Shown: in pieces, positions 39,178-47,997 of the stretch
Layout of the letters: every line of letters begins with the position of its first letter
Numbering within the stretch: position 1 is the stretch's first letter
Assembly: GCA_900545825.1 (NCBI GenBank)
Contig: URAS01000012.1
Span: forward strand, 1 to 64,000
Direction: 5' to 3'
From: an uncultured Actinomyces sp.
Lineage (GTDB): Bacteria; Actinomycetota; Actinomycetes; Actinomycetales; Actinomycetaceae
DNA: 64,000 bases
The notes under the pieces: generated by a model
Seen by the model: the letters and a program-made list of their open reading frames with translations, nothing else
Told to the model about the DNA's origin: nothing
Databases searched by the model: none
Program-made: the position numbers and the translations under genes

Positions 39178-39206
39178 GTGAACGTGACCAAAAAGATCAC
39201 GTTCAC
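39178..39206. repeat. 29-bp palindromic repeat, copy 4
   Basis: GTGAACGTGACC, A5, GATCACGTTCAC, with arms perfect at 11 of 12 positions. It lies between convergent genes (oleate hydratase 2 and the PaxB-like protein). Confidence 0.88.
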
Positions 39207-39262
39207 GGGGCTGGGCCTGCCGCGCCCTCAGGCCGGGAAGGGCCGGGCACGGCGGGGCAGGG

Positions 39263-39958
39263 CTAGACGCGGCGGAGGGGGTTGAGGCCCTCGTTCTTGG
39301 TGTACGTCCACACCTGGCAGATGTAGATGATGTTGAACAGGAACGCGCAGGTGAAGGCGAAGGGGTAGAAGAACCCGAGCTTCGGCACGCCGGGGACGCC
39401 GGCGTTCTGGTAGACGATGAACGGAATCGCGGCGAACACGTTGCCGATGAACATGGCGAGGGCGATGTAGAGGCTCTGGCCCAACACGTTATTTCGCCTG
39501 ATGATGAAGTAGACGAAGATGATCGCCATCGACACGTCCATGCCCCACGCCGAGTAGGCGCGGCCCATCCCCAGCGGGTAGTCGGCGGGGGCGAACGGGG
39601 CAAACTCGACCTGGAACATGACGACGATCGTCCAGCAGACGACGAACGCCAGGACCGTCAGGGGATACATGTACTTGGACTTGAGGGTCGGGTAGTCGAT
39701 CTTGCAGTACTTGAAGAAGTGGATGAGGATCACGCAGTCGAACAGGCACCAGATGATGTTGATCGCGCGCTGCGGCATGGGGGTCGGGGTAATGAATGAG
39801 TAGTTAAACTCCCACGCGAAGTTCAACGCCAGCGCCCACAGCGGCATCCCGTGGGCGTGGTCGATATGGCCGCGGCGGATGATGAGGATATAGGCGAGCG
39901 TCCAACACAGGCCCGAGATGATGTCGCAGATCAAATACGGTGTCGGTAAGTGCAGCAT
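39263..39958 (-). CDS. PaxB-like integral membrane protein (transmembrane terpene-cyclase family)
   Basis: 231 aa from ATG 39958, with AAGAAGG upstream. Seven transmembrane segments are visible. The second and third are joined by a conserved NFAWEFNYSF block whose Glu matches the catalytic-region acid of fungal PaxB, AtmB and AusL, which cyclise epoxidised prenyl chains. Bacterial relatives are named transmembrane-type terpene cyclases, mostly untested. No prenyltransferase or epoxidase is present, so terpene synthesis is not supported by context. It is convergent with the oleate hydratases, and a lipid substrate is conceivable. Confidence 0.6.
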   Translation of the reverse strand: MLHLPTPYLICDIISGLCWTLAYILIIRRGHIDHAHGMPLWALALNFAWEFNYSFITPTPMPQRAINIIWCLFDCVILIHFFKYCKIDYPTLKSKYMYPLTVLAFVVCWTIVVMFQVEFAPFAPADYPLGMGRAYSAWGMDVSMAIIFVYFIIRRNNVLGQSLYIALAMFIGNVFAAIPFIVYQNAGVPGVPKLGFFYPFAFTCAFLFNIIYICQVWTYTKNEGLNPLRRV

Positions 39959-40209
39959 GACGCGCCTTCTTTTCGCTAGTCGTTTCGTCGCCTGACTAAC
40001 CACCGCGGCGGAAGGGGGGCCGTCGCCGTGATGACGATGATCTCAATCTTAAAGACTGTCATAGTGTTCGGCATGTCGAGGGCAAGGTTTTTCCGCGTGG
40101 CCGAGGCGTTTTGCACGGGCTCGGGGTGGCGGGGCGGTGGCGGCCCTGCGGGTGTGAGCGGGGTCCTAGGGAATCTGAGGAGATCCTGGGAAACTGGTTG
40201 CAACTCTGA

Positions 40210-40236
40210 CTCAATGGCCGAAAAGGCCAGATTGAG
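40210..40236. promoter_or_regulatory. Inverted repeat upstream of the small membrane-protein gene
   Basis: CTCAATGGCC, GAAAA, then GGCC-AG-ATTGAG. It lies in the 319-bp gap between divergent genes and could be an operator or a leader hairpin. The remainder of 39959-40277 shows nothing clear. Confidence 0.35.
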
Positions 40237-40277
40237 AACTATGCTCAATGCGACGGAGTAGTGACGAGAAGAGAAGG

Positions 40278-40643
40278 ATGGACACACGAATGGTTAAGAC
40301 GCCGATTGCGGGAGCGGCAGCCACGTTTCTTGGGGCGGCGACATATTTTGCCGTGGTCGGCTACCTGTCGGCCTCGTGGGATCCGGTGGGGATCGTCGGC
40401 CTGCTGCTGGCGACGGTCTCGTCTGTGGCGTCAACGATCCTCCTGTGGCGGCGCGACCTGCCGCAGAAAGAACGGATCGGCTACACGATCGGCGCCGCAC
40501 TGTTCCTCGTCGGCGTCGGCCTGGTGTCGAACCACGTCGATATGGGGCTCGCTGGCCTGTGGATCCTCGCGGTCGGCCTGGGGCTTGCGGCGATGATCGT
40601 CGCGGCTCTGCGGATGGTCGAGAAGACCCCGCGCGACGCGTAG
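40278..40643 (+). CDS. Small membrane protein, function unknown
   Basis: 121 aa (a start at the ATG 40290 is also possible; GAAGG touches the first ATG). Four hydrophobic segments are visible (about residues 10-28, 33-52, 65-83 and 88-108) with a positive loop after the second helix (WRRDLPQKER) and a charged C-terminus. No family is recognised. It is followed by a strong terminator and is a single-gene unit. Confidence 0.65.
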   Translation: MDTRMVKTPIAGAAATFLGAATYFAVVGYLSASWDPVGIVGLLLATVSSVASTILLWRRDLPQKERIGYTIGAALFLVGVGLVSNHVDMGLAGLWILAVGLGLAAMIVAALRMVEKTPRDA

Positions 40644-40685
40644 TTCACCGGTCGCCGGATCGTCCGGCGATGCGGTGGGGAAGAA

Positions 40686-40723
40686 AAAAAGAGTTGCTCT
40701 CGTGGACGAGAGCAACTCTTTTT
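40686..40723. terminator. Strong bidirectional terminator
   Basis: A 17-bp perfect stem (AAAAAGAGTTGCTCTCG and its complement) with loop TGGA gives a T5 tract on each strand. It ends the plus-strand small gene and the minus-strand pilus operon. Confidence 0.95.
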
Positions 40724-40756
40724 GTTTACCCGGGCCCCGCGCGGGTAGGGGTGAGG

Positions 40757-41749
40757 CTAGTCCGTGGCGTTCTCGGGGCCCTCAGGGGCCTTCTCGACGG
40801 TGTCTGCGGACGCGGCAGCGCCCTCGGCGCCCGAAGCGGCAGCAGCGCCGTCACCCGTAGCACCCGCCGCGGCAGCACCAGCGCCCTTTGCCGAGGCTTT
40901 CCGCCCGCCGCGGGTCAGCCACCAACAGAACGCGGCGATCGCGGCGATCGCGGCGATCCAGGCGACGAGCCACCAGGGGAAGCCGGGCTGGTCGCTCTTG
41001 ATGCCGGTGGCGTTCTTGGGGTTGGTGAGGTCGGTGGGCACGCGCTCGCCGGTGACGACGATGCGGTGCGAGTTGACGCCCAGCGGCGTGCAGGTGATGA
41101 GGGTCGCGAGGTCCCTGCCGGGCTCGGCCAGCAGGGTACGGGTCTGGGTGTTGGGGTCGATGACTTGGATGTCGAAGACGCGGTAGGCGTACACCTCGCC
41201 GAACGTCTCGATGGTGAAGACGTCGCCCTTCTTCACCCGGTTGAGGTTGGTGAACATCGTCGCCGACGCCAAGCCGCGGTGCGCCGTGATGACCGTGCGG
41301 GTGCCGACGCCGCCGACGGGCAGGGAGCTGCCTTCCAGGTGTCCGGCGCCTTTCAGCAGGGTGGCGGCGCTGGTGCCGTGGTAGATCGGCAGGTCGACGT
41401 TGATCGACGGGATCTTGATGCGGGCCATGAGGCCGTTGCCGTCGGCGTCCAGCAGATCCTTGTAGTTGAGCACCTCGCCGTTGGTGGCGTGCACCGAACC
41501 GGCCGAGGTGGGAACGCCCTGGCCGGGGACCACCTGGACGCCCGCGGAGAGGGCGTCGTTGTACTTGTGTGCCTCTTGGATCTGGGCGTTGACCGGGGGC
41601 TGCGCGTGTTTGAGCTCCTCGTTGTAAGCGTCGACGACTTTCGCCTGGTTGTAGGACGACAGCCACGCGGCGGCGTGCGGATACGCCAGCAGCGTGGCGC
41701 CGGCCGTCAGCAGCACGAACGTCAACAGTGGCAGCACGTACTTCTTCAT
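40757..41749 (-). CDS. srtC: Class C (pilin-polymerising) sortase
   Basis: 330 aa. There is an N-terminal signal-anchor helix (residues 5-25) and a C-terminal helix (about 262-282) followed by an Ala/Gly-rich tail. The catalytic set is His in TVITAHRGL, Cys in TLITCTPLG and Arg in VVTGER. It joins pilin subunits through Lys and the LPXTG Thr. The usual DPW/DPF lid motif before the catalytic domain is not evident. It is the last gene of the pilus operon, so it should act on the two upstream LPXTG pilins. Confidence 0.93.
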   Translation of the reverse strand: MKKYVLPLLTFVLLTAGATLLAYPHAAAWLSSYNQAKVVDAYNEELKHAQPPVNAQIQEAHKYNDALSAGVQVVPGQGVPTSAGSVHATNGEVLNYKDLLDADGNGLMARIKIPSINVDLPIYHGTSAATLLKGAGHLEGSSLPVGGVGTRTVITAHRGLASATMFTNLNRVKKGDVFTIETFGEVYAYRVFDIQVIDPNTQTRTLLAEPGRDLATLITCTPLGVNSHRIVVTGERVPTDLTNPKNATGIKSDQPGFPWWLVAWIAAIAAIAAFCWWLTRGGRKASAKGAGAAAAGATGDGAAAASGAEGAAASADTVEKAPEGPENATD

Positions 41750-41879
41750 GAATCCCGTTCCCTTTGGCCCTTCTTCTTGTGGATGACGCTACCGCAAACA
41801 TAGGGGAAGGGGTGGGCGTCCACTTTCGTGGCTGCCCACCCCTTCCGCCTAGTGGATGGCTAGAACTGCCTGGTCTCGA

Positions 41880-43229
41880 TTACCGGTTGCGGCGCTTCGA
41901 GACAACCGCAGTACCGCCCGCCATCAGCAGCACGGCGAGGCCGGCAACCGTCAGCAGGATCGTGCCGTTCGCACCGGTCTTCGGCAGGTGCGGGCCGACA
42001 ACCTGGGTGTTCGGGACCTTGACGACGGCAACGCCGGTCGTCGGGGTCCGCTCGGCAACGTTGGTGCACTTCGGCGTCTTGTCGAGGACGTAGCCCTCGG
42101 GCGCCTGGGTCTCGACGAAGCAGTAACGGCCGGCCTTAACGACCAGGTCCTTATCGAGCGTGCCCTTGTCGTTCGTCGTCAGGTCGCCGAGCAGCTTGAC
42201 GCCGAGCTCGTTCGAGGTCTCGTCCTTGGCCAGGTAGAGGTCGAACTTCGCGCCAGCGAGGACGGCCGTCTCGTCACCCTTCTTGAACTTGAGGACGTTG
42301 ATTTCGCCCCACTTCGACTCGCCTTCGGTCGTGACCTTCTGGTGCGAGTCGTTGACGAAGACCTCGGCGGTGTTCGGGATGGCGCCAGCGTCCTTGACCT
42401 TCGCGCTGACGGTAACGACGACGGTCTGGCCCTTGAGCGAGGCCGGGTCGTTCGCGGTGACGGTCAGCTCGTTGTCGACGGCCGAAGCGGTGAACTCGGA
42501 GGTCTTGTCGACGCCACCAACGGTGACCTTGACGAGCGCCGGGCTCTCGAGCTTGGAGTCGAAGTTGTCGACGACCTTGAACGTCTTGACCGTGGTGTCG
42601 GGAACCGGAACGGTGATGTCCCAGGTGATCGTGTCGCCGGCAACGTGGGCCTGCGAGTCATCCGTCGTCTTGGTCGGCGTGCCGGCGACGACGTTCTTCG
42701 GGGTGGCCGTGACGTTCCACGACCACGCGGTGACGGTCTTGCCATCGTTGTAGTTCGGGAACGGCATCGTGATGATGAACGGAACCGTCGCGTCGGCGAC
42801 GTTAGCCGGCTTTGTGGTCTCGACCAGCAGGTAGGCGCCGGAAAGGTGCTCGAGCGTCGCCTCGCCCTTGGCGTCGGTGGCGTCGGTGGTCAGGCAGTCC
42901 TCGCTGACCGTGTAGCCCTTGTCCTGAAGGCCTTCTTTGACGTTGCCGTCGAAGGCGTTGAAGTCGGCCCAGGTGGCCGAGTCGGTGAGGTCCGCAGCCT
43001 TGCTGTCCTTGAGGATCGGGCAGGCCTTGAAGACCACGCCGGCCAGCGGGTTCTGATCCTGGTCGGTCTTGGCGATGGTGAGCGTGCCGCCGTCGTCGCT
43101 GTTGGGCACGGCAACGTCACCGGACTCGGCGAATGCGGCCGGGCTGATCAGCAGGGCCAGGAAGGCGAATGCGGCAACCATGGCGGTTGCGAGAACCGCA
43201 CGGAATCCGCGCTTTTCAATGAGTCCCAT
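41880..43229 (-). CDS. fimA: Major (shaft) pilin, SpaA/FimA type, LPKTG-anchored
   Basis: 449 aa. It has a signal peptide (residues 1-34, ending AFA), an N-terminal domain, a SpaH/EbpB-type backbone domain with a pilin-motif Lys candidate in WNVTATPKN (about residue 178), then a Cna-B-like domain with the E-box YCFVETQAPEGYVL. The anchor is LPKTG, a hydrophobic helix and KRRNR. The subunits are polymerised by the neighbouring class C sortase. A strong stem-loop lies between the tip gene and this gene. The ribosome site is AAAGGAC. Confidence 0.93.
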   Translation of the reverse strand: MGLIEKRGFRAVLATAMVAAFAFLALLISPAAFAESGDVAVPNSDDGGTLTIAKTDQDQNPLAGVVFKACPILKDSKAADLTDSATWADFNAFDGNVKEGLQDKGYTVSEDCLTTDATDAKGEATLEHLSGAYLLVETTKPANVADATVPFIITMPFPNYNDGKTVTAWSWNVTATPKNVVAGTPTKTTDDSQAHVAGDTITWDITVPVPDTTVKTFKVVDNFDSKLESPALVKVTVGGVDKTSEFTASAVDNELTVTANDPASLKGQTVVVTVSAKVKDAGAIPNTAEVFVNDSHQKVTTEGESKWGEINVLKFKKGDETAVLAGAKFDLYLAKDETSNELGVKLLGDLTTNDKGTLDKDLVVKAGRYCFVETQAPEGYVLDKTPKCTNVAERTPTTGVAVVKVPNTQVVGPHLPKTGANGTILLTVAGLAVLLMAGGTAVVSKRRNR

Positions 43230-43266
43230 TAGAGTGTTGTCCTTTCACATGGGGAGGAAGGGGGAC

Positions 43267-43308
43267 CGGGTGATGTCCGTCTTTCTTCTGAGAGACGGAC
43301 ATCACCCG
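43267..43308 (-). terminator. Stem-loop between tip-pilin and shaft-pilin genes
   Basis: A perfect 16-bp stem, CGGGTGATGTCCGTCT and its complement, with a 10-base loop. It lies 38 bp before the shaft-pilin start and has no T tract on the minus strand. It may end part of the transcripts, or shield the 5' end of a processed shaft-pilin mRNA and so set the pilin ratio. Confidence 0.7.
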
Positions 43309-43348
43309 TCTGGGAACGATTAGTTAATCTGCCGTTGCGGCGAAGGGG

Positions 43349-46277
43349 TTACGCCTTCATCCGCTTGCGGGTTGCAGCGAACGCCACGCCGGTACCGGCG
43401 AGCAGGGCCGCAATGCTGGTGAGGAAGAACGAGTAGGTACCCGTGCCGCCCGTGTTAGGCAGGTGAGGTCCGGTGACCGGCGAGTTCTCGATCGCACCCG
43501 CGTCCACGCTCTCGTTGGCGATGATCGTGAACTTATGCGGGGTCTGGTCGAGGACGTAGCCGGCAGGAGCCGTGGTCTCCTTCATCGTCCAATCGCCGAT
43601 CCGAAGGCCCTCAACCCGGAACTTGCCGGCGGCCGGATCCTTATCGAGGCCGTTGCACTGGCCTTCCACCGTGCAGTCTTCGACCTGCTTCTTCTCGCCG
43701 TTAGGTCCGCTCAGCTCCCACACCGAACCGGCGAGGAACTTGTCCGTGCTGCCCTTCACGACCTTGGACCAGGTCACGTTACCGACGGTGTACTTGTCGA
43801 CGATGATCCCAAACGACTGATGGAGGTCGTCGGCTTTGATCGTGGCATCGTACGTGGCTTCAACGAGGTCGTAGCCGGTCGGAGCGCTGTATTCCTTCAG
43901 CGTCCACTTGCCCCAGGCGAGGCCTTCAACCTTGAACTTGCCAGGGGCCGGGTCCTTGTCGAGGAGGTCCTTGCAGTCGCCGGTCGTGCAGTCGTTGACC
44001 GTCAAGGGCTTGTTGTCGGGGCCGGTCAGCGTCCAGGCCGTGCCGGCGAGATTATTGCCGTCCTCGTCGCGCTTGATCCAGGTCACCGAGCCGGGCGCCG
44101 CCTCGTTCTTGAAGCCTTCCGAGAACGTGTAGTCGCGCTCGGTGGGAGTGATCCCGAATTCGTGGGTCTTCCCATCCTTGACGTAGCCAGTCGGGGCCGA
44201 CTTCTCGACGAGGGTGTACACACCCCAGGCGAGGTCCTTGACGAGGAACTTGCCGGCGGCCGGATCCTTGTCGAGGTCGGTGCACTTGTCGGCGCTGTCG
44301 GCAACGCAGTCAGTGACCGTCAGCTTATCGGCGTTGGGGCCGTCCAGCGTCCACTCGGAGCCGCCCAGCAACTTGCCGGTGCCATCAACCTTGGTCCAGG
44401 CAACCGAGCCGGGGATGCGGGTGTTCTCGATCGTCTTGAGATCCACAGTCGTGTGATCGGCGTCGACCGTGAACTTGTGCGTCTCGCTGTCCTTGACGTA
44501 CCCGTCGGGGGCCGACTTCTCGACGAGGGTGTACTCGCCGTACGGGAGGTCGAGCTTGAACTCGCCCGGCTTGGCGTTCTGGTCGAGGCCAGTGCAGCCG
44601 TCAGCCGTGCAGTCCGTCACGTCCTGCGAACCACCAGGGCCAGTCAGCGTCCAGACGGTGCCGGGGAGCGGGTTCTTGTCCGTGCCGTCGACCTTGGTCC
44701 ACGTGACGTGGCCGATCTGGCCGTTGTTCGTGATCGTGCAGACGACCCGGGTAGCCCGCTTGGTGATCTTGACCTTAGCCGTGTTGGTATTGCCGTCAGC
44801 CTTCAACGGCTGGACGATCTGGAAGCCGTCGCCACTGTCGCTCGTGCAGTCCATGCTCGCCTGGTAGGAGCTCATCGGGTAGGCCGAACCCACGGCCATC
44901 TTTTCGCTCAGTTCAAACGTTGTACCGTCGGCCGCCAGGTTCGGGCCAACCGTGAGGATGTCGCCGGTGCCGGAGCCCTCGGTCCTCTTCGTCGTACCAC
45001 CGGTGGAGCCTTCCTGAGCGAGCGTCAGCCTGAACTGATCCTTAGGATCGAGTCGCTTGCCGTCGAGGTGCTTCACCAAAGCGATCGTCGACGGTGCGAC
45101 ACATGAGGCAAGGTCGGCGCTTCCCGGGAAGTTAGTCCCCAGGTTATCGGCCAGCACCTGGCCGGTGCCCGGGCTAACCTTCCAGACTGTGCCCTTGCTG
45201 TTCGCCACTGCAAGGCTGCCATCGCCCGTAACAGCGACACCGGTGATGTCGCCAAGAGGCCGATCGACGACGGCCGGCGTCACCGTGACGGTCTGGCCAC
45301 TTTCGGCCGCCGCAAGCTCAGAAGCCGTCACCGTCGCAATGACCGTGCGATTGTTCTGGGAGAGGACGAGATAGAGGTTCCCGTTCGAGTCGAACACCAT
45401 ATCGCCGTTCGCGCCTTCTCCGATCTCTCCCGGGAAAGCGCTGTTGCCATCCTCGTCGACCAGTTTGATGTCACCGAGCGGGTGGATCGTCCTGTCGACC
45501 AGCTTGTTGATACGGACGACACCAGCCTGGTGGTTCCAGTCCTTGATGTACTCGGCGTAGTAGAAGACCGGGTTGGCAGGATCGAGGGTGACGGCACCGG
45601 CAACGAGGGTGCCCTTGTAGGGATCGTCGTGGGAAACAACCGTTTCCCATTTTGCCGTTGGCATAACGGTCGATGATGTACTTCGCCCTCTGGAGGATCG
45701 AGGCATCGCGGCGCGCGATCGCGTAGGCGGTACTGCCGTCGGCCGCGATGCCGAGCGCGTTGGCATCAGCGTGCACCAGGCCAAACCAGCCGGTCGGCAG
45801 TGGGAGAGGGGCAAGTTTCTTTGTGGGCGTGCCATTGCCCCGCTTCTCCCAGATTTGGCCGTTGCTGTCGATGCTGTAAATGACATCGCCGTCGCAGGAG
45901 AACGTGCTGCCCGCTGCGGCCGGGGCCGGTGCGGCGAGACGTGCCGCGGGGGTGCTGGAGTTCGGCGTCGTGGCCGACTTCGGCGTGACGGCGGTGCGAG
46001 CCTTCGGGGGCGCTGGCTTCGTCGTCGTGGCCTTCGGGCTGGCCGTGGTGGTTGAGATGGAGGGGTTGGGGGTCGACTGCGAAGCCGCGTTACCTGCCTC
46101 CGAGGACGCCGTGGGGGTGCTCGAAGGGGTGGAATCACCGGCCTCAGCTGCCAGCGCGGGCGCAGCAAACGTCACCGTCGTGGCGAGAGCCAGCGCCGGC
46201 ACAAGCGCGATCGCGCGCCCCCAGTGGGCGCGGTGAGGCGTGGGCTCGTCGCCCTGCCGACATACTTTGTTGGTCAT
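43349..46277 (-). pseudogene. Pilus tip/adhesin protein with SpaA (Cna-B) repeats, LPNTG-anchored, frameshifted
   Basis: About 975 aa when the frame is repaired. It has a signal peptide (about residues 1-44), a Ser/Thr/Pro-rich stretch, a propeller-like domain (DVIYSIDSNGQIWEKRG), a prealbumin-like region, then four Cna-B-type repeats of the form VTWTKVDG...LDKDP..GKF..W..YTLVEKSAP.GY. It ends LPNTG, a hydrophobic helix and TRKRMKA. At 45650-45653 the coding strand has AAAA after GGC. With three A the reading ANGK continues WETVVSHDDPYKG. As written, translation ends soon after in another frame, and the anchor is lost. The AGGAG ribosome site and ATG 46277 are good. This is a recent mutation, phase variation or base-call error. 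Confidence 0.85.
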
Positions 46278-46403
46278 TTTTCAACTCCTAGACATTCAGC
46301 CACCGTCACGGCCGCGCCCGAGATGGGGCGGGCGGACCTCACCGGTCGCTCAGTCGTCTTGTCGGATCATTGAACTGGACAAAGCACCGAAAGTGCGGCC
46401 CGA

Positions 46404-46420
46404 TGACACGAAGTGTGTCA
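46404..46420. promoter_or_regulatory. TGACAC inverted repeat in the pilus operon leader
   Basis: TGACAC-N5-GTGTCA, extended by CCCG/CGGG on both sides and followed by a T5 run on the plus strand. In the minus-strand pilus transcript it would be a leader hairpin about 130 bases before the ATG. On the plus strand it could stop antisense transcription. Related arms recur at 46640-46680. Confidence 0.45.
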
Positions 46421-46457
46421 CCGGGCAGGTTTTTCCCAGCGCTAAGCCGCTAATCTG

Positions 46458-46487
46458 AGCCTAAGGTTTCTCACATGAGAGAGTCAA
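46458..46487 (-). promoter_or_regulatory. Candidate promoter of the pilus operon
   Basis: On the minus strand TTGACT (46487-46482), an 18-bp spacer and TAGGCT (46463-46458) form a fair promoter about 180 bases before the tip-pilin start. Confidence 0.5.
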
Positions 46488-46556
46488 TGTCGGCGATCCG
46501 AAATTCGCCGGATCGCTCGCCCTCACAGTTGTGCGTATAGCGGGCGACTTGTGTTC

Positions 46557-46574
46557 GGGGGGGGGGGGGGGGGG
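46557..46574. repeat. Poly-G tract of 18 bases
   Basis: Eighteen consecutive G on the plus strand, about 70 bp upstream of the candidate pilus promoter and 280 bp before the tip-pilin start. No coding frame crosses it. Such tracts change length by slippage, and upstream of promoters they can set expression. Confidence 0.85.
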
Positions 46575-46671
46575 CGACATATTCGTGCTGGTCGTAGGCT
46601 GGTCTGACGGCTGATAGGAGATGTGTGATCGCCGACTGTGTCCGAAATGGTGACACACTTCCTATGAAAAG

Positions 46672-46687
46672 TGTGACCAGGGTCACA
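46672..46687. promoter_or_regulatory. Crp/GlxR-like operator upstream of the pilus operon
   Basis: TGTGACCAGGGTCACA is a 16-bp palindrome (7-bp perfect arms) that fits the Crp-family pattern TGTGA-N6-TCACA. It lies about 100 bp beyond the poly-G tract in the 669-bp gap 46278-46946. Confidence 0.65.
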
Positions 46688-46946
46688 TTGGCAATATGGG
46701 CGAATCTCCGGCCGCAATAGTTGACAAATTTGCGACGAATATCACTGAGAAAGCTCAATGATTCTTTGTGTCGTCACAGTTGACGCGTGTAGCATGCCCG
46801 GCCAAGCGTGCGGGCGACTCGTGGGCGACCTCGGGCGGGGAGGGGATCCGCGGTCGTTGCCGTACTCGTGGCGGCCGCGCCCTCATGGTGTCGGCATGTG
46901 GCACGTGTGTCCTCTCTCCGCGCCCTCTATAAACACGGGGCGTACG

Positions 46947-47933
46947 CTAGTGCGCCGTCACCTCGTGGGTGGACGTGCCGGTGGCCCAGAACTCGCGCAT
47001 GCAGTCGACCGCGCACGTCACCATCTCGTTGACGACGTCGAGCGTATAGAACGCGACGTGCGGCGTAACGATGACGTTAGGGAACGACCGCAGCAGCTGC
47101 AGCTGCTCGTTGACCACCGGTTTCAGCTGCCAATCGCGATGGAAGATCGGCTCGTCGCCCTCGATGACGTCCAGGGCCGCGCCGCCGACTTTGCCGGACT
47201 CGAGGGCGTCGATGAGGGCGCGCGAATCGATCAGCTCCCCGCGCGAACAGTTAACGATGATGACGCCCTCGCGCATCCGAGCGAACGCGGCGGCGTCGAG
47301 CATGTGGTGGTTTTCCGGCGTCGTCATCGCGTGGAGCGAGATGACGTCGGCGCGGTCTAGCAGCTCGTTAAGCGACACCTGCTCCAGCGGCGCGTTCGGG
47401 TTGGGGTAGGGGTCATAGCCGATGACTGTGCAGCCGATCCCGCCCAGGTAGGTCGCCAGCGTCGCGCCGATCCGGCCCGTGCCGATGATGCCGACCGTGA
47501 GGTTGCGCAGCTCGCGGCCATGGTCGCCCTCGATCGAGAAATCCTGCAGATCTGTGCGGCGCAAGATGAGGTTCGCGCTGCGCAGGGTCATAAGGATGAG
47601 CATGAGGGCATACTCGGCGACCGAACCCGGCGAATAGTGGACGTTCGAGACGTGAACGCCGACCTGTGCGGCGGCCTCGACGTCGATGTTGTCGTAACCG
47701 ATCGACCGCGAGGCAACGTAGGAGATGCCGCGATCCTTGAGGGCCTGGAGGAGGTCGCGGTCCAGCGGCGAGCCGATTGTCGACACGCCGTCAAAGCCCG
47801 ACACCCGGTCGACCGTGTCGAGGGTCAGGGGATCGGCAAGGCAGACCAACTCGAGGTCGTCGAGGGAATCGGCGTACGCCGTGATGAATCGCCGCTCGTC
47901 CGGTCGGACGTTAAACGCAATAAGCCTTTTCAT
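46947..47933 (-). CDS. D-isomer-specific 2-hydroxyacid dehydrogenase
   Basis: 328 aa from ATG 47933, with GAGAAAG upstream. It has the NAD-binding motif GIIGTGRIGATLA (about residue 150) and the catalytic Arg (NCSRGELID), Glu (EGDEP) and His (VTPHVAFYT). It resembles D-lactate dehydrogenase/VanH-type enzymes that interconvert pyruvate-like keto acids and D-hydroxy acids. It follows a PTS-IIC-like permease gene by 64 bp on the same strand, so the permease may bring in the hydroxy acid or related substrate. Confidence 0.88.
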   Translation of the reverse strand: MKRLIAFNVRPDERRFITAYADSLDDLELVCLADPLTLDTVDRVSGFDGVSTIGSPLDRDLLQALKDRGISYVASRSIGYDNIDVEAAAQVGVHVSNVHYSPGSVAEYALMLILMTLRSANLILRRTDLQDFSIEGDHGRELRNLTVGIIGTGRIGATLATYLGGIGCTVIGYDPYPNPNAPLEQVSLNELLDRADVISLHAMTTPENHHMLDAAAFARMREGVIIVNCSRGELIDSRALIDALESGKVGGAALDVIEGDEPIFHRDWQLKPVVNEQLQLLRSFPNVIVTPHVAFYTLDVVNEMVTCAVDCMREFWATGTSTHEVTAH

Positions 47934-47997
47934 CGTGTGCTTTCTCTTGTGGAGGGTTGAGGTTTCTCGGGTGCGGGGGCGGGGTGCGCGCGGGCGG

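Noticed and set aside
37141..39603. An 820-codon open frame on the minus strand
   Set aside because: It is the antisense shadow of oleate hydratase 2 and part of the PaxB-like gene read in a wrong frame.
41749..43229. Housekeeping class A/E sortase in the pilus locus
   Set aside because: Only one sortase gene is present, with a C-terminal membrane helix as in class C; the wall-anchoring sortase must be elsewhere.
46758..47360. A 200-codon plus-strand frame over the dehydrogenase gene end
   Set aside because: It runs antisense to the dehydrogenase, shows no ribosome site and has a composition typical of shadows.
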